A DNA stretch of 64,000 nt from Alloalcanivorax gelatiniphagus (GCF_005938655.1 NZ_VCQT01000020.1:62001-126000); one strand, 5' to 3'. Counted from the first letter of the stretch, positions 8,159 to 19,840 are shown. Translations and numbers: made by a program. The notes: a model not told the origin generated them from the sequence alone.

Positions 8159-9307
8159 TCAAAGCTCGGCAAAGTAGCCCTGGTCCATCCAATGGTCCAG
8201 CAGGGCGCGGCCGTCGGCGTCGAGCACCGCGGCCAATTCCTTGTCGGTGTAGCGGCGTTGGCGGGCGAGCAGCCCGGCGAGGGCGAGTTGGCCGCCTTGC
8301 AGGGGCCAGGGCTCGCCGTTGAGCCAGGCGGTGTCGTCCACCAGCAGAAGACGCACGCCGCCATGGCGAACCAGGACGGCGTCGGAATCGGCGGCGCGAA
8401 TGTGCGCCGGGTCGACCAGAAAATCAAGTCCCGATTGACGGGGAGTGCTCAGCCAGCGGGCCAGAGCATTGCGTGCCGCGCCCCGGTCGAACAGGGCCAG
8501 CGCCTGCTCCAGCATGGCGTCGCGCTCGCCGGCATCGAGCCGGCCCGGGTCGCCGGGCAGGGCGCGGCCGGCGTCCTGGTACAGGGTCGGGGCGGCGTCG
8601 GCCAGGGTTTCGGCCACCATTTCCGCCAGCAGATCCCGGTAGTCCGGCGCCCGGAAGCCCACCGACCAGGTAATGCAGTCGCTGTCCAGGGCGACGCCGT
8701 GGTGGGCCACCCCGGGGGGCAGATAGAGCACGTCCCCGGGCCCGGCGATGTGCTCCTCGGTAACCGGCATGTCGGCCAGCATCTTCAGCGGCACGTCGCC
8801 GCGCAACCGGCTGCTGTCGTCGCACACCGGACCCAGCTGCCAGTGGCGCCGGCCGGCGGCCTGCACCAGGAACACATCGTACTGGTCGTAGTGCGGGCCC
8901 ACGCCGCCGCCCTCGGCGGCGTAGCTGATCATGATGTCTTCCAGGCGCCAGCCCGGCAGAAACCGGAAGTCGTCCAGCAGCAGCGACACCTCGGTGAGGT
9001 AGTGGTCCACCGATTGCACCAGCAGGGTCCAGTCCCGTTCACCCAGTTCCGCGAAGCGCTCCGCTTCCAGCGGGCCCTGTTCCAGGCTCCAGGGGCCGTC
9101 TCCGGCGCCCAGGATCAGCCGCGATTCCACCTCCGGCTCCAGCGCCAGGCCGGCCAGGGTGTCCGCGTCCGGGTGCGCCAGGCCGCTGGCGGCGCCGGGC
9201 ATGAACAGGGGCGCCCGCTGCCAGTGCCGGGCAAGAAAATCCTCCGGCGCCAGCGGTAGCGCGAAGCGCGGCAGGGCCGGCGCCTCCAATGAGGTGTCCT
9301 GGGTCAT
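8159..9307 (-). CDS. roxA: Ribosomal protein uL16 3-hydroxylase (JmjC cupin)
   Basis: A 382-residue Fe(II)/2-oxoglutarate oxygenase of the YcfD/RoxA type, which hydroxylates an arginine of 50S protein L16. The metal ligands are visible as HYD (PHYDQYD, about residue 135) and the distal His in LPPGVAHHG. The C-terminal part forms the dimerisation and winged-helix region expected for the family. The ATG at 9307 is chosen because GGAG lies 5 bases upstream; a GTG 6 bases earlier has no usable ribosome binding site. It is placed 31 bases after purB and just before the GNAT gene. Confidence 0.9.
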   Translation of the reverse strand: MTQDTSLEAPALPRFALPLAPEDFLARHWQRAPLFMPGAASGLAHPDADTLAGLALEPEVESRLILGAGDGPWSLEQGPLEAERFAELGERDWTLLVQSVDHYLTEVSLLLDDFRFLPGWRLEDIMISYAAEGGGVGPHYDQYDVFLVQAAGRRHWQLGPVCDDSSRLRGDVPLKMLADMPVTEEHIAGPGDVLYLPPGVAHHGVALDSDCITWSVGFRAPDYRDLLAEMVAETLADAAPTLYQDAGRALPGDPGRLDAGERDAMLEQALALFDRGAARNALARWLSTPRQSGLDFLVDPAHIRAADSDAVLVRHGGVRLLLVDDTAWLNGEPWPLQGGQLALAGLLARQRRYTDKELAAVLDADGRALLDHWMDQGYFAEL

Positions 9308-9338
9308 GACCACTCCGGGCCGGCCATCGCCGGCGCAG

Positions 9339-10802
<1,464 letters not shown>

Positions 10803-10819
10803 TTAAGAAAGTGGCTTAA

Positions 10820-11446
10820 TTATCTGATTTCTATACTGTTCAGAATTTCCAGGCGCTGCTTGCGCTGGAACAGAAGGCGCCAGCGGCGGCCGTCCAGCTG
10901 GTGCCACAGGAAGGCGGCGCGCACGCCGGCCAGGAACAGGGCGCGGATGCGCGCCGCGTTGTCCTCGTCCTGCAGCTTGGCCGGATCACCCTGCACCCGG
11001 ATGCGGAACCGGAAGGTGCCCAGGGTATCCAGGTAGATGCCCGCCAGCCGGTGGCAGAAGGTCGGGTTGGCGAGGCTGTCGAAATGCTCGCGCTGGCCCT
11101 GCAGGGCGATCAACCGGTGGCGCAGCAGGCTGATCACCTCTTCGTTCTTGCGCAGCTTCGAGGACAGGTGCAGCAGCGCCAGGGCATAGCTGAGCGGCCG
11201 CGCCGAGTCGCGGGTCTGCTCGCGGCCCAGGCTCTGGCGCAGCAGGCGCAGGCCATCGCCCAGGGCGGCCGGGTTCGGGTAGATCTGGTCGAAGTCGCTG
11301 GCGTCCATGGCCATCACCCCGCCCAGCAGGTGCTCCACCGCGCCGCTGTCGGCGTCGCCCCGGGTGGCGATGCGGTCGGCCAGCACGGCGGCCTGGAACA
11401 CCGCCGCCAGGGACAGCATTTGTTGTTGCTCGTGGTTAAAGGTCAT
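10820..11446 (-). CDS. hflD: High-frequency lysogenization protein HflD homologue
   Basis: A 208-residue, mostly helical cytoplasmic or peripheral membrane protein of the HflD family, recognised by length, the helical N-terminus ([14 protein letters not shown]), the segment [19 protein letters not shown] and its position between mnmA and purB. In E. coli HflD affects lambda CII stability, but its normal cell role is not settled. Its ATG overlaps the mnmA stop by 4 bases, so the two are co-translated. A gap of 110 bases separates it from purB, which may have its own promoter. Confidence 0.93.
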   Translation of the reverse strand: MTFNHEQQQMLSLAAVFQAAVLADRIATRGDADSGAVEHLLGGVMAMDASDFDQIYPNPAALGDGLRLLRQSLGREQTRDSARPLSYALALLHLSSKLRKNEEVISLLRHRLIALQGQREHFDSLANPTFCHRLAGIYLDTLGTFRFRIRVQGDPAKLQDEDNAARIRALFLAGVRAAFLWHQLDGRRWRLLFQRKQRLEILNSIEIR

Positions 11447-12555
11447 GCGGTTGCCTCGATTACGGCGCCGCCCAGGCAGGTGTCGCCATCGTAGAACACC
11501 ACCGATTGCCCCGGTGTCACCGCCCGTTGCGGTTGCTCGAACACCACCCGCACCCGGCCGCCGCCGGCGTCTTCCACCCGGCAGGCCTGGTCGGCCTGCC
11601 GGTAGCGGGTCTTGGCGGTGAGGCGGGCGGGCAGGGCCGGCGGCTGGCCGGCCACCCAGTCCACCTCGGCGCTGGTCAGCTCGTTGCTGAACAGCAGCGG
11701 GTGGTCCTGGCCCTGTACCGCCACCAGCACATTGCGGTCCAGGTCCTTGCCGGCCACGTACCAGGGCGCGTCGCCGGCGTCGGCGCGGCCGCCGATGCCC
11801 AGGCCCTGGCGCTGGCCCAGGGTGTAGTACATCAGGCCATCGTGGCGGCCGATCCGGTGGCCATGGTCGTCCTCGATGTCACCGGGCTGGGCCGGCAGGT
11901 AGGTCTCCAGGAAGTCCTTGAAGCGGCGCTCGCCGATAAAGCAGATGCCGGTGGAGTCCTTCTTTTTATGGTTGTCGAAGCCGCGCTCGGCGGCCAGCCG
12001 GCGCACCTCCGGTTTCTCCAGGTCGCCCAGGGGAAACAGGGTGCGGGCGAATTTGTCGCCGCCCACCGCGTGCAGGAAGTAGGTCTGGTCCTTATTGTGG
12101 TCCACGGCGCGCAGCAGCCGGCCGCGCTCGCCGTGGTGGCTGACTTGCGCATAGTGACCGGTGGCGATGTAGTCCGCGCCCAGGGTCAGGGCCCGGTCGA
12201 GAAAGGCGGCGAACTTGATTTCCTTGTTACAAAGGATGTCCGGATTGGGGGTGCGGCCGGCCCGGTATTCGGCCAGAAAATGCTCGAACACCCGGTCCCA
12301 GTATTCGCCGGCGAAATTGGCGGTGTGCAGCTCGATGCCGAGCACGCCGGCCACCTGCATGGCGTCCAGCAGGTCCTCCCGGGCGGTGCAGTAGTCGGTG
12401 CCGTCGTCCTCGTTCCAGTTCTTCATGAACAGCCCCTCGACCTGGTAGCCGGCGTCGAGCAGACGGGCGGCGGCCACCGACGAATCGACGCCGCCGGACA
12501 TGCCGACGATCACGCGGGTGTCTCCGGGGGCCCGGGACGGGGTATCGGACTTCAT
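11443..12555 (-). CDS. mnmA: tRNA-specific 2-thiouridylase MnmA
   Basis: A 370-residue PP-loop ATP pyrophosphatase that thiolates U34 of Glu, Gln and Lys tRNAs. The PP-loop SGGVDSS is about residues 20-26. The first catalytic cysteine lies in TPNPDILCN (about 107) and the second in [12 protein letters not shown] (about 203). The ATG at 12555 is preferred over a frame opening 81 bases upstream that overlaps nudJ. MnmA receives sulfur through the TusBCDE relay; tusD, tusC and tusB are found at 33.5-34.5 kb in this window but tusE is not beside them. Confidence 0.97.
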   Translation of the reverse strand: MKSDTPSRAPGDTRVIVGMSGGVDSSVAAARLLDAGYQVEGLFMKNWNEDDGTDYCTAREDLLDAMQVAGVLGIELHTANFAGEYWDRVFEHFLAEYRAGRTPNPDILCNKEIKFAAFLDRALTLGADYIATGHYAQVSHHGERGRLLRAVDHNKDQTYFLHAVGGDKFARTLFPLGDLEKPEVRRLAAERGFDNHKKKDSTGICFIGERRFKDFLETYLPAQPGDIEDDHGHRIGRHDGLMYYTLGQRQGLGIGGRADAGDAPWYVAGKDLDRNVLVAVQGQDHPLLFSNELTSAEVDWVAGQPPALPARLTAKTRYRQADQACRVEDAGGGRVRVVFEQPQRAVTPGQSVVFYDGDTCLGGAVIEATA

Positions 12556-12562
12556 GGCGCTC

Positions 12563-13030
12563 TCAGCCTCGTTGCAGTGGCCAGGGGTGTTGATAGATGG
12601 CGTCCAGCGGCAGCCGGCGGCCGCCACGGTAGTCATCCACGCAGCGCTGTACCAGCGGGCTGCGGTGTTCGTCGGCGCGGGCCGCCAACTCCTCCGGGGT
12701 CAGCCACACCGCCTCCAGAATGCCGGTGTCCAGCTTCTGGTGCGGGTCGTGACCCAGCGGCCGGGCCAGGAAGCAGGTGCGGTAATAGACGCCACCACCG
12801 GGCTGCGGTTGAAAGATGTACCAGCCCAGCAGGTCGGTGATCTCCACCCGCCAGGCGGTCTCCTCCAGGGTTTCCCGGTAGGCGGCCTGCATCAGATCCT
12901 CACCGAATTCGGCGTGGCCGGCGGGCTGATTGAGCACCGCCTGGCCGGCCTGCATTTCGCGCACGAACAGCAGGCGGCCCTCTTGTTCCACGACGGTGGC
13001 CACAGTAATGTGCGGTTCGAAGCTGTTCAT
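12563..13030 (-). CDS. nudJ: Nudix hydrolase, NudJ-type
   Basis: A 155-residue Nudix protein. The Nudix box spans about residues 37-59: GHAEFGE, then RETLEE, with the usual penultimate Gly replaced by Ala (EETAW). E. coli NudJ hydrolyses thiamine pyrophosphate precursors and nucleoside tri/diphosphates, and is likewise directly upstream of mnmA. The ATG at 13030 has GGAG 6 bases before it; an ATG 24 bases further up has weaker support. It ends 7 bases before mnmA, so it is probably the first gene of the operon that continues to the GNAT gene. Confidence 0.88.
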   Translation of the reverse strand: MNSFEPHITVATVVEQEGRLLFVREMQAGQAVLNQPAGHAEFGEDLMQAAYRETLEETAWRVEITDLLGWYIFQPQPGGGVYYRTCFLARPLGHDPHQKLDTGILEAVWLTPEELAARADEHRSPLVQRCVDDYRGGRRLPLDAIYQHPWPLQRG

Positions 13031-13177
13031 CGAAGGCTCCAGCCGGGTGTCCATGATCGGTCAGCGGGCGCAGATGGTAGCGCACCGCCGGCCGCCGTGA
13101 CAGCCATTCGCCGGCACAATGCCCGGCCCGGGCACGATCCCACCGGGATGGGGCCGCCTCCGGGAGAATGCAATACC

Positions 13178-13660
13178 GTGAATGATACTTTCAGCCATCT
13201 GGATGACCAGGGCCGTGCCCGCATGGTCGACGTCAGCGACAAGGCGGAAACCGCCCGTACCGCCCATGCCCGGGCCCGGGTCCGCATGGCGCCGCGTACC
13301 CTGGCCATGATTCTCGACCAGCAACACCCCAAGGGCGACGTGCTGGCGGTGGCCCGGGTGGCCGGCATCCAGGCGGCCAAGAAAACCTGGGATCTGATTC
13401 CGCTTTGCCACCCGCTGATGCTCAGCGGCGTGCGCGTGATTCTGGAACCGGAGGGCGACGACGCCCTGCGCATCGATGCCCACTGCAAGCTGAAAGGGCT
13501 CACCGGGGTGGAGATGGAGGCGCTCACCGCCGCCTCGGTGGCGGCGCTGACGGTCTACGACATGTGCAAGGCGGTGGACCGGGCCATGGTCATCGAGCAG
13601 GTCTGCCTGGTGGAAAAGACCGGAGGCCGCAGCGGCGACTTCCGGCGGGAGGAGGCCTGA
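13178..13660 (+). CDS. moaC: Cyclic pyranopterin monophosphate synthase MoaC
   Basis: 160 residues from a GTG start, matching the usual 160 of MoaC. It makes cPMP, the first stable molybdopterin precursor. Family motifs seen are MVDVSDK near the N-terminus, the segment LIPLCHPL (about residues 70-77), GVEMEALTA and [11 protein letters not shown] 13178 is chosen because homologues begin about 15 residues before MVDVS; GGGAGA lies 10 bases upstream. An in-frame ATG at 13148 would add 10 residues. It heads the moaC-moaD-moaE operon; moaA and moaB are not in the window. Confidence 0.93.
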   Translation: MNDTFSHLDDQGRARMVDVSDKAETARTAHARARVRMAPRTLAMILDQQHPKGDVLAVARVAGIQAAKKTWDLIPLCHPLMLSGVRVILEPEGDDALRIDAHCKLKGLTGVEMEALTAASVAALTVYDMCKAVDRAMVIEQVCLVEKTGGRSGDFRREEA

Positions 13661-13664
13661 AGAC

Positions 13665-13919
13665 ATGATCGAAGTGGTGTTTTTCGCGGCCCTGCGCGAG
13701 CGGGTGGGCGAGGATTCCCTGCGCGTGACGCCGCCGGAGACGGTGACCACGGTGGCCGCCCTGTGCGACTGGCTGGCCGACCAGTATCCGGCGGTGGGGC
13801 GGGCCCTGGAGGCCACGCCCCGGCGCATGGTGGCTATAAATGAAGCACTGGCGGAGCCGGACAGTGCGGTGGCCGACGGCGACACCGTGGCGCTGTTTCC
13901 GCCGGTGACCGGGGGCTGA
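13665..13919 (+). CDS. moaD: Molybdopterin synthase sulfur carrier subunit MoaD
   Basis: An 84-residue ubiquitin-like protein ending in Gly-Gly (FPPVTGG), the C-terminus that is adenylated and thiocarboxylated. It also has the FFAALRERVG start typical of MoaD. It partners MoaE in the synthase that puts the dithiolene sulfurs into cPMP. It is 4 bases after moaC and 1 base before moaE, a tight operon. Confidence 0.95.
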   Translation: MIEVVFFAALRERVGEDSLRVTPPETVTTVAALCDWLADQYPAVGRALEATPRRMVAINEALAEPDSAVADGDTVALFPPVTGG

Positions 13920-13920
13920 G

Positions 13921-14388
13921 ATGACCCGCATCCATGTGGCGATTACCGCCGAACCCCTGGAATCCCACCTGTCCAGCGAGGGCCAGGACGGCCGCAGCGG
14001 CGCCGAAGTGCGCTTCTCCGGCCGGGTCCGTGACGAGTCCGGCCGGGTGCGGGCGCTGTTTCTGGAGCATTACCCGGGCATGACCGAGCGCGCCCTGCGC
14101 CGCATCGGCGAGCACGCGCAACAGCGCTGGGCTCTCAATGCCATTGAAATGATTCATCGGGTGGGTGAAATCCAGGTGGGTGAGGAGATCGTGCGGGTGG
14201 TGGTCTGGGCCGGTCACCGCCATGCCGCCTTCGAGGCCTGCGCCTTCCTGATGGACGTGCTGAAAAGCCAGGTGCCGCTGTGGAAGAAGGAACTCAGCGA
14301 CGACGGCTGGCACTGGGTCGAGGCCCGCGAGCGCGACGCCGAGGCGGCCGCCCGCTGGATGGCGCCGGCTTCGGAGCGTGCACGGTAA
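13921..14388 (+). CDS. moaE: Molybdopterin synthase catalytic subunit MoaE
   Basis: A 155-residue MoaE. The catalytic lysine region is PLWKKE near residue 120, with the typical EHYPGMTE and [14 protein letters not shown] motifs. It forms the heterotetramer with MoaD. It is the last gene of moaCDE. The final 95 bases overlap the 3' end of the opposing RluE-type gene, so the C-terminal residues of both proteins are encoded on complementary strands; the MoaE tail (EAAARWMAP...) remains plausible for the family. Confidence 0.95.
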   Translation: MTRIHVAITAEPLESHLSSEGQDGRSGAEVRFSGRVRDESGRVRALFLEHYPGMTERALRRIGEHAQQRWALNAIEMIHRVGEIQVGEEIVRVVVWAGHRHAAFEACAFLMDVLKSQVPLWKKELSDDGWHWVEARERDAEAAARWMAPASERAR

Positions 14389-14917
14389 GCTCCCGCCACT
14401 GACCCGGCGCCAGGCCCTCCAGGGTCCAGTCGCCGATGCGCCAGCGCACCAGCCGCAGGGTGGGGTGGCCGATGGCCGCGGTCATACGCCGCACCTGCCG
14501 GTTGCGACCTTCGTCCAGGATGATTTCCAGCCAGCGGTCGGCCACCGTGAGTCGCTGGCGCACCGGCGGATTCCGTGGCCACAGGGCCGGTTCCGGGATC
14601 AGCCGGGCCGGCGCCGGGCGGCAGGGGCCGTCCTTCAGGGTGACCCCCTGACGCAGGGGCGCCAGGTCCTGGTCCGCCGGGTCGCCTTCCACCTGGGCCC
14701 AGTAGGTCTTGGGCAGATGGAAGCGGGGGCTGGCGATGCGCGCCTGCAGGCCGCCGTCGTCGGTGAGCAGCAGCAGCCCCTCGGAATCCCAGTCCAGCCG
14801 GCCCGCCGGGTACACACCGGGCACCGGAATGTAGTCCTTCAGAGTGGGACGCCCCCGGTCGTCGCTGAACTGCGAGAGGACCTGAAAGGGTTTGTTAAAC
14901 AAAATCAGCCTTGCCAT
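14294..14917 (-). CDS. rluE: 23S rRNA pseudouridine synthase, RluE-type
   Basis: A 207-residue RsuA-family synthase without an S4 domain. The catalytic Asp is in [14 protein letters not shown] (about residues 40-53). The motifs [10 protein letters not shown] and [11 protein letters not shown] follow. The short length and the [14 protein letters not shown] start match RluE, which modifies U2457 of 23S rRNA. The last about 27 residues are a Pro/Arg/Ser-rich low-complexity tail that lies on the strand opposite moaE, so it is probably an accidental extension past the original stop. Confidence 0.88.
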   Translation of the reverse strand: MARLILFNKPFQVLSQFSDDRGRPTLKDYIPVPGVYPAGRLDWDSEGLLLLTDDGGLQARIASPRFHLPKTYWAQVEGDPADQDLAPLRQGVTLKDGPCRPAPARLIPEPALWPRNPPVRQRLTVADRWLEIILDEGRNRQVRRMTAAIGHPTLRLVRWRIGDWTLEGLAPGQWRELTVHAPKPAPSSGRPPRRRARGPRPSASRRR

Positions 14918-14957
14918 GGTCGAAATCGTTCTCCGGCGGTCTCGAAGCCGAGCAAGG

Positions 14958-14978
14958 ATAGCACCTGGGTGCTATACT
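14958..14978 (+). promoter_or_regulatory. Palindrome overlapping a -10 box upstream of icd
   Basis: ATAGCACC-TG-GGTGCTAT is a perfect 8-base-arm palindrome (14958-14975) whose right end runs into TATACT (14973-14978), a good sigma70 -10. There is no good -35, which fits an activator-dependent promoter or a repressor operator. It lies 48-68 bases before the icd ATG. The protein that binds it is unknown. Confidence 0.5.
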
Positions 14979-15025
14979 CGCGCGGCGACCGAATACTACG
15001 GTTTTTCTCAGAGGGAGTAGTGTAG

Positions 15026-16288
15026 ATGGGATACCAAAAGATCACGGTTCCGGCGGATGGTGACAAAATCACCGTTAACGCGGACCTATCCCTGAATGTC
15101 CCCAACCACCCGATCATTCCGTATATCGAAGGGGACGGCATCGGCGTTGATATCTCGCCGGTGATGATAAAAGTGGTGAACGCCGCCGTGGAAAAAGCCT
15201 ACGGGGCGAAACGAGCGATCACGTGGATGGAAGTGTTCGCGGGCGAAAAGGCCACCAAGGTCTACGGCCCGGACACCTGGATGCCGGAAGAAACCCTGGA
15301 AGCCTTGCGGGAATTCACCGTGGGCATCAAGGGCCCGCTGACCACTCCGGTGAGCGGCGGCATCCGGTCCCTGAACGTATCGCTGCGTCAGGAACTTGAT
15401 CTGTACACCTGCATGCGTCCTGTACGCTGGTTCGAGGGCGTACCCAGTCCGGTACGGCATCCCGAGCTCACCGACATGGTGATTTTCCGGGAGAACTCCG
15501 AGGACATCTACGCCGGCATCGAATGGCCCGCAGACAGCCCGGAGGCCACCAAGCTGATCAAGTTCCTGCGCGAGGAAATGGGCGTTACCCAGATCCGTTT
15601 CCCGGAGAGCTGTGGCATCGGCATCAAGCCGGTTTCCCGGGAGGGCACCCAGCGCCTGGTGCGCAAGGCGATCCAGTACGCCATCGACAATGACAAGGAT
15701 TCCGTCACCCTGGTGCACAAAGGCAACATCATGAAGTTCACCGAGGGTTCGTTCAAGAACTGGGGCTACGAGCTGGCCCGTGACCGCTTCAACGCGGAGC
15801 TGCTGGACGGCGGCCCGTGGATGGTCATGAAGAACCCGCGTACCGGCAAGGACATCGTCATCAAGGACGTGATCGCCGACGCCTTCCTGCAGCAGATCCT
15901 GATGCGCCCCGCCGAGTACAGCGTGATCGCCACGCTGAACCTGAACGGTGACTACATTTCCGACGCCCTGGCGGCGGAAGTGGGCGGCATCGGTATCGCG
16001 CCGGGCGCCAACATCGGTGGTTCCGTGGCCCTGTTCGAGGCCACCCATGGCACCGCGCCGAAGTACGCCGGCCAGGACAAGGTGAACCCGGGTTCACTGA
16101 TTCTGTCCGCGGAAATGATGCTGCGCCACATGGGCTGGGAAGACGCCGCCGATCTGGTGATCAACGGCATGGAAGGTGCCATCGCCGCGAAGACCGTGAC
16201 CTACGACTTCGAGCGACTGATGCCCGACGCCACCCTGCTCAAGTGCTCTCAGTTCGGCGATGCCGTAATCGAGCACATGGGCGTATAA
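15026..16288 (+). CDS. icd: NADP-dependent isocitrate dehydrogenase
   Basis: 420 residues, the length of E. coli Icd. It oxidatively decarboxylates isocitrate to 2-oxoglutarate in the TCA cycle. Substrate and regulatory Ser is in the segment [13 protein letters not shown]-like region (here [15 protein letters not shown], near residue 115), and the metal/cofactor signature [19 protein letters not shown] is near 305-323. Lys/Tyr determinants of NADP use ([12 protein letters not shown]) are visible. The ATG is preceded by GAGGGAG. A palindromic element lies in its promoter region, and it is convergent with cspD. Confidence 0.97.
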   Translation: MGYQKITVPADGDKITVNADLSLNVPNHPIIPYIEGDGIGVDISPVMIKVVNAAVEKAYGAKRAITWMEVFAGEKATKVYGPDTWMPEETLEALREFTVGIKGPLTTPVSGGIRSLNVSLRQELDLYTCMRPVRWFEGVPSPVRHPELTDMVIFRENSEDIYAGIEWPADSPEATKLIKFLREEMGVTQIRFPESCGIGIKPVSREGTQRLVRKAIQYAIDNDKDSVTLVHKGNIMKFTEGSFKNWGYELARDRFNAELLDGGPWMVMKNPRTGKDIVIKDVIADAFLQQILMRPAEYSVIATLNLNGDYISDALAAEVGGIGIAPGANIGGSVALFEATHGTAPKYAGQDKVNPGSLILSAEMMLRHMGWEDAADLVINGMEGAIAAKTVTYDFERLMPDATLLKCSQFGDAVIEHMGV

Positions 16289-16312
16289 CACCACGCCCCC
16301 GCGCCGCGCTCC

Positions 16313-16603
16313 TTATTGCGAGGAGACGGCGTTGCTTTCCTGATCCCGCCGCCGGGTTCGTGCCGGCCGGCGGGAAGACGGAGCTTCCCCTTTCTTCACG
16401 TCACCGGGTTTAAGATTGACCGCGTGGTAGCCTTTGGAGGCTTCGCGCAGTTCATATTCGACGCTTTGTCCGGCGTACAGGGTTTTGTATCCTTCTTCCT
16501 GAATGTAGGAATAATGGACGAACAGATCGTCGCCGCCCTCGTCGGGCCGCACGAATCCGTAACCCTTGGTGTTGTTAAACCACTTCACGGTACCCGTTGC
16601 CAT
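16313..16603 (-). CDS. cspD: Cold-shock domain protein CspD
   Basis: A 96-residue protein with one cold-shock domain (residues 1-67): RNA-binding motifs KGYGFV (RNP1) and DLFVHY (RNP2). The C-terminal tail of about 25 residues is basic and Ser/Arg-rich, as in CspD of pseudomonads. In E. coli CspD inhibits replication and is induced by stationary phase. The ATG at 16603 is preceded by AGAGGAAG; the frame opening 48 bases upstream is rejected because the domain begins at MATGTVKWF. It is divergent from clpS, sharing a 209-base promoter region. Confidence 0.93.
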   Translation of the reverse strand: MATGTVKWFNNTKGYGFVRPDEGGDDLFVHYSYIQEEGYKTLYAGQSVEYELREASKGYHAVNLKPGDVKKGEAPSSRRPARTRRRDQESNAVSSQ

Positions 16604-16812
16604 GGTGCTTCCTCTGGCCGCTGGTTGTGAAGTTGTTGTTATCGGCCACAACCACCCCCGGCTCGGTTAGAATAGGTTGGTTTTTGAACAACTGTTCCCT
16701 AAGGTCCTCGGGGTGTCAACCCCCGGGCGGTCGGGATTGAAAAACGTCGTGATACCCCTCATTTGTTGATTGCCTGCTGACGCCAGCGGGTATACAACCG
16801 TTAGAGAAGGTT

Positions 16813-17208
16813 ATGAAAAGGCAGCAAGACTCCAGATCCCGATACATGGACGCTACCGCGCCATCGGCACACGGCCCCCACCAGGGTCCGGAAAAACCCG
16901 AGGGCCCGGATCGTCACGGCGATGCCGCGGTCGAGGAGGCCAAACCCCGGCTGAAACGGCCGCCGATGTTCAAGGTGATGATGTTGAACGACGACTACAC
17001 GCCCATGGATTTCGTCGTCGAGGTGCTGGAGACCTTCTTTCGGATGGACCGTGAGCAGGCCACCCGGGTCATGTTGACGGTGCACACGAGAGGTAAGGCG
17101 GTGTGCGGGGTGTACCCCCAGGACATCGCTGAAACCAAGGCCGCGCTAGTGGTCGATTATGCCCGAGAACATCAGCATCCGCTGATGTGTCAGGTCGAAC
17201 GGGCCTGA
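16813..17208 (+). CDS. clpS: ATP-dependent Clp protease adaptor ClpS
   Basis: A 131-residue ClpS with an N-terminal extension of about 45 polar, Pro/Asp-rich residues and a folded domain with the N-degron pocket motifs [11 protein letters not shown] (about 58-68) and [12 protein letters not shown] (about 90-101). ClpS delivers N-end-rule substrates to ClpAP; the two transferases that create such N-degrons, bpt and aat, are also in this window. It is followed by clpA after 44 bases. The start has a short spacer (AGAAGG, 2 bases), and an ATG 33 bases later is possible but has no ribosome binding site. Confidence 0.95.
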   Translation: MKRQQDSRSRYMDATAPSAHGPHQGPEKPEGPDRHGDAAVEEAKPRLKRPPMFKVMMLNDDYTPMDFVVEVLETFFRMDREQATRVMLTVHTRGKAVCGVYPQDIAETKAALVVDYAREHQHPLMCQVERA

Positions 17209-17252
17209 CGCCGTCCGGTGACGGACAGGGCAACCAAGCAGTGAGGTAGCCT

Positions 17253-19517
17253 ATGCTCAGCAAAGAACTGGAACTGACTCTCAACGAGGCTTTCCACCAC
17301 GCCCGTAGCCATCGGCATGAGTTCATGACCGTGGAACATCTGCTGCTGGCGCTGCTCGACAATGAGGCGGCGGTGGAAGTGTTGCGCGCCTGCGGCGCCG
17401 ATCTGGAAGAGCTGCGCGAGGCCCTGACTCAGTTCATTGACGATTCCACCCCCTTGCTGTCGGAGGAGGGCGACCGGGATACCCAGCCGACCCTGGGCTT
17501 CCAGCGGGTACTCCAGCGCGCGGTGTTCAGCGTGCAGTCGTCCGGCAACAAGGAAGTCACCGGCGCCAATGTGCTGGTGGCGATCTTCAACGAGCAGGAG
17601 AGTCAGGCGGTTTACCTGCTCAACAGCCAGGACGTTCACCGTCTCGACGTGGTCAATTTCATCGCCCACGGCATTTCCCAGGTGGAAGACGGCGAAGCCG
17701 CCGACGAACAGCGTGACGAAGCCGAGGTGACCGGTGAAAGCGCCCCGGCCAGCGCCCTGGAAAGCTATGCCTCCAACCTGAACGAACTGGCCCGCGCGGA
17801 TCGCATCGACCCGCTGGTCGGTCGTGCCTTTGAAATCGAGCGCGCCGCGCAGATCCTGTGCCGTCGCCGCAAGAACAATCCGCTGCTGGTGGGCGAGCCG
17901 GGGGTCGGCAAGACCGCCATCGCCGAAGGGCTGGCGCGGATGATCGTGGAAGAGCAGGTGCCCGAGCCGCTGCTCGACGCCGTGGTCTACTCCCTGGACC
18001 TGGGCGCGCTGCTGGCCGGCACCAAATACCGGGGTGATTTCGAGAAGCGCCTGAAAACGCTGCTGGCGGAATTGCGCAAGAAGGACAACGCCATCCTGTT
18101 CATCGATGAGATTCACACCATCATCGGTGCCGGCGCCGCGTCCGGCGGCGTGATGGACGCCTCCAACCTGCTCAAGCCGCTGCTCGCCTCCGGTGACCTC
18201 AAGTGCATGGGCTCCACCACCTTCACCGAATACCGCACCATCTTCGAGAAGGACCGGGCCCTGTCCCGCCGCTTCCAGAAGATCGACGTGGTGGAACCGA
18301 CCGTGGAAGACACCGTGGGCATTCTCAAGGGGCTCAAGAGCCGCTTCGAGAAGCACCACAATGTGAGCTACACGGACGCCGCCCTGAAGAGCGCCGCGGA
18401 ACTCAGCGCCCGCTATATCAATGACCGCTTCCTGCCGGACAAGGCCATCGACGTGATCGACGAGGTGGGCGCCTGGCAGCGGCTGCGGCCGGAGGGCGAG
18501 CGCAAGGAAACCATCGACCAGGACGACGTGGAAGCCATCGTCGCCAAGATCGCGCGGATTCCGCCCAAGCAGGTATCGTCCTCCGACAAGGAAGTGCTGC
18601 AGAACCTGGAGCGCGACCTGAAGATGACGGTGTTCGGCCAGGAAGACGCCATCGAGACCATCTCCGCGGCGATCAAACTGTCCCGGGCCGGCCTCAAGGC
18701 GGACAACAAGCCGATCGGTTCCTTTATGTTCGCCGGCCCCACCGGGGTGGGCAAAACCGAGGTCAGCCGTCAGCTGGCGCGGGCCCTGGGCGTGGAGCTG
18801 GTGCGCTTCGACATGTCCGAGTACATGGAACGGCACACCGTCAGCCGGCTGATCGGCGCGCCTCCGGGCTACGTCGGTTACGACCAGGGCGGCCTGCTCA
18901 CCGAGGCGGTCACCAAGACGCCGCACTGCGTGCTGTTGCTGGACGAGATCGAGAAGGCGCACCCGGAAGTGTTCAATATCCTGCTGCAGGTGATGGACAA
19001 CGCCACGCTCACCGACAACAACGGTCGCAAGGCGGACTTCCGCAACGTGATCCTGATCATGACCACCAACGCCGGCGCCGAGGTGCTCAACAAGCGCAGC
19101 ATCGGCTTCACCGAGCAGGACCCGTCCTCGGATGGCATGGAAATGCTCAAGAAGGTGTTCACGCCGGAGTTCCGCAACCGGCTGGACGGCATCATCCAGT
19201 TCAACCCGCTCACCACCGAGGTGATCCTGGGCGTGGTCGACAAGTTCCTGGTGGAACTGCAGGCCCAGCTGGATGAGAAAGCGGTGGTTCTGGACGTGGA
19301 CGATCAGGCCCGCCGCTGGCTGGCCGAGAAGGGCTACGACAAGGACATGGGTGCCCGCCCGATGGCGCGCTTGATCCAGGAACAGATCAAGAAGCCGCTG
19401 GCCGAGAAGCTGCTGTTCGGCGAACTGGCCGGCAAGGGTGGCCAGGTGCACATCGCCGTTGGCGACGACGGCCTGGTGCTCACCGTGGACGCCTCGGAAG
19501 AGGAAGCCACCTGCTGA
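17253..19517 (+). CDS. clpA: ATP-dependent Clp protease ATP-binding subunit ClpA
   Basis: A 754-residue double AAA+ unfoldase (E. coli ClpA is 758). It has the N-terminal Clp repeat domain (about 1-145), Walker A GEPGVGKT in the first module (near 213) and GPTGVGKT in the second (near 494), Walker B LFIDEIHT and [10 protein letters not shown], and the ClpP-docking IGF loop (SIGFTEQD, near 617). It works with ClpP and ClpS. It is co-directional with clpS and followed by a strong intrinsic terminator 27 bases after the stop. Confidence 0.98.
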   Translation: MLSKELELTLNEAFHHARSHRHEFMTVEHLLLALLDNEAAVEVLRACGADLEELREALTQFIDDSTPLLSEEGDRDTQPTLGFQRVLQRAVFSVQSSGNKEVTGANVLVAIFNEQESQAVYLLNSQDVHRLDVVNFIAHGISQVEDGEAADEQRDEAEVTGESAPASALESYASNLNELARADRIDPLVGRAFEIERAAQILCRRRKNNPLLVGEPGVGKTAIAEGLARMIVEEQVPEPLLDAVVYSLDLGALLAGTKYRGDFEKRLKTLLAELRKKDNAILFIDEIHTIIGAGAASGGVMDASNLLKPLLASGDLKCMGSTTFTEYRTIFEKDRALSRRFQKIDVVEPTVEDTVGILKGLKSRFEKHHNVSYTDAALKSAAELSARYINDRFLPDKAIDVIDEVGAWQRLRPEGERKETIDQDDVEAIVAKIARIPPKQVSSSDKEVLQNLERDLKMTVFGQEDAIETISAAIKLSRAGLKADNKPIGSFMFAGPTGVGKTEVSRQLARALGVELVRFDMSEYMERHTVSRLIGAPPGYVGYDQGGLLTEAVTKTPHCVLLLDEIEKAHPEVFNILLQVMDNATLTDNNGRKADFRNVILIMTTNAGAEVLNKRSIGFTEQDPSSDGMEMLKKVFTPEFRNRLDGIIQFNPLTTEVILGVVDKFLVELQAQLDEKAVVLDVDDQARRWLAEKGYDKDMGARPMARLIQEQIKKPLAEKLLFGELAGKGGQVHIAVGDDGLVLTVDASEEEATC

Positions 19518-19543
19518 CCCGGCGAACCCATCCGCCCACCATC

Positions 19544-19570
19544 AAGCCCGGCCTCGCGCCGGGCTTTTTT
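19544..19570 (+). terminator. Rho-independent terminator after clpA
   Basis: A perfect 9-bp stem (AAGCCCGGC / GCCGGGCTT, 19544-19552 and 19558-19566) with a 5-base loop and a T6 run. Confidence 0.9.
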
Positions 19571-19625
19571 ATGGTGGAGCGTTGGTTGGCCGCGATCCCT
19601 GGATTTGCCTGGGCCGGGGATTGCT

Positions 19626-19705
19626 GTAGGAGCGACTTCAGTCGCGATCCCCTCCGGCACCATTTTCATCGCGACTGAAGCGGAGTGCCGCCCAGTCGCT
19701 CCTAC
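19626..19705. repeat. REP-like palindromic element, type with extended right arm
   Basis: It starts GTAGGAGCGACTTCAGTCGC and ends in the inverted CGCTCCTAC. The right arm has an extra GCGGAGTGCCGCCCAGTC insert. The same variant recurs at 37507-37592. It lies between the clpA and infA terminators. Confidence 0.85.
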
Positions 19706-19780
19706 TACACAAGGAACACCCACGCGGATTCGCGTCCCGGGGCGTCCTGGAACGATGAAGCTTATCGCTGAACACAAAGC

Positions 19781-19803
19781 AAAAAACCCGGCGGGGCCGG
19801 GTT
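19781..19803 (-). terminator. Rho-independent terminator after infA
   Basis: Read on the minus strand: AACCCGGC / GCCGGGTT arms (8 bp) with a 3-base loop, followed by a T run (A6 on the plus strand at 19781-19786). It is about 37 bases beyond the infA stop. Together with the clpA terminator and the REP element it accounts for most of the 323-base gap. Confidence 0.88.
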
Positions 19804-19840
19804 CGTGGGGGCGCTTCACACCGCGCGGGGTGTGAAGGGA

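Noticed and set aside
16790-16795. GTATAC upstream of clpS as another GntR site
   Set aside because: A lone hexamer in GGGTATACAACC that also resembles a -10 box; one chance copy is expected and there is no functional link to the island.
17190-19451. 753-codon open frame on the minus strand opposite clpA
   Set aside because: It is an antisense shadow of clpA caused by high-GC codon use. The protein has no motif, and ClpA on the plus strand is unmistakable.
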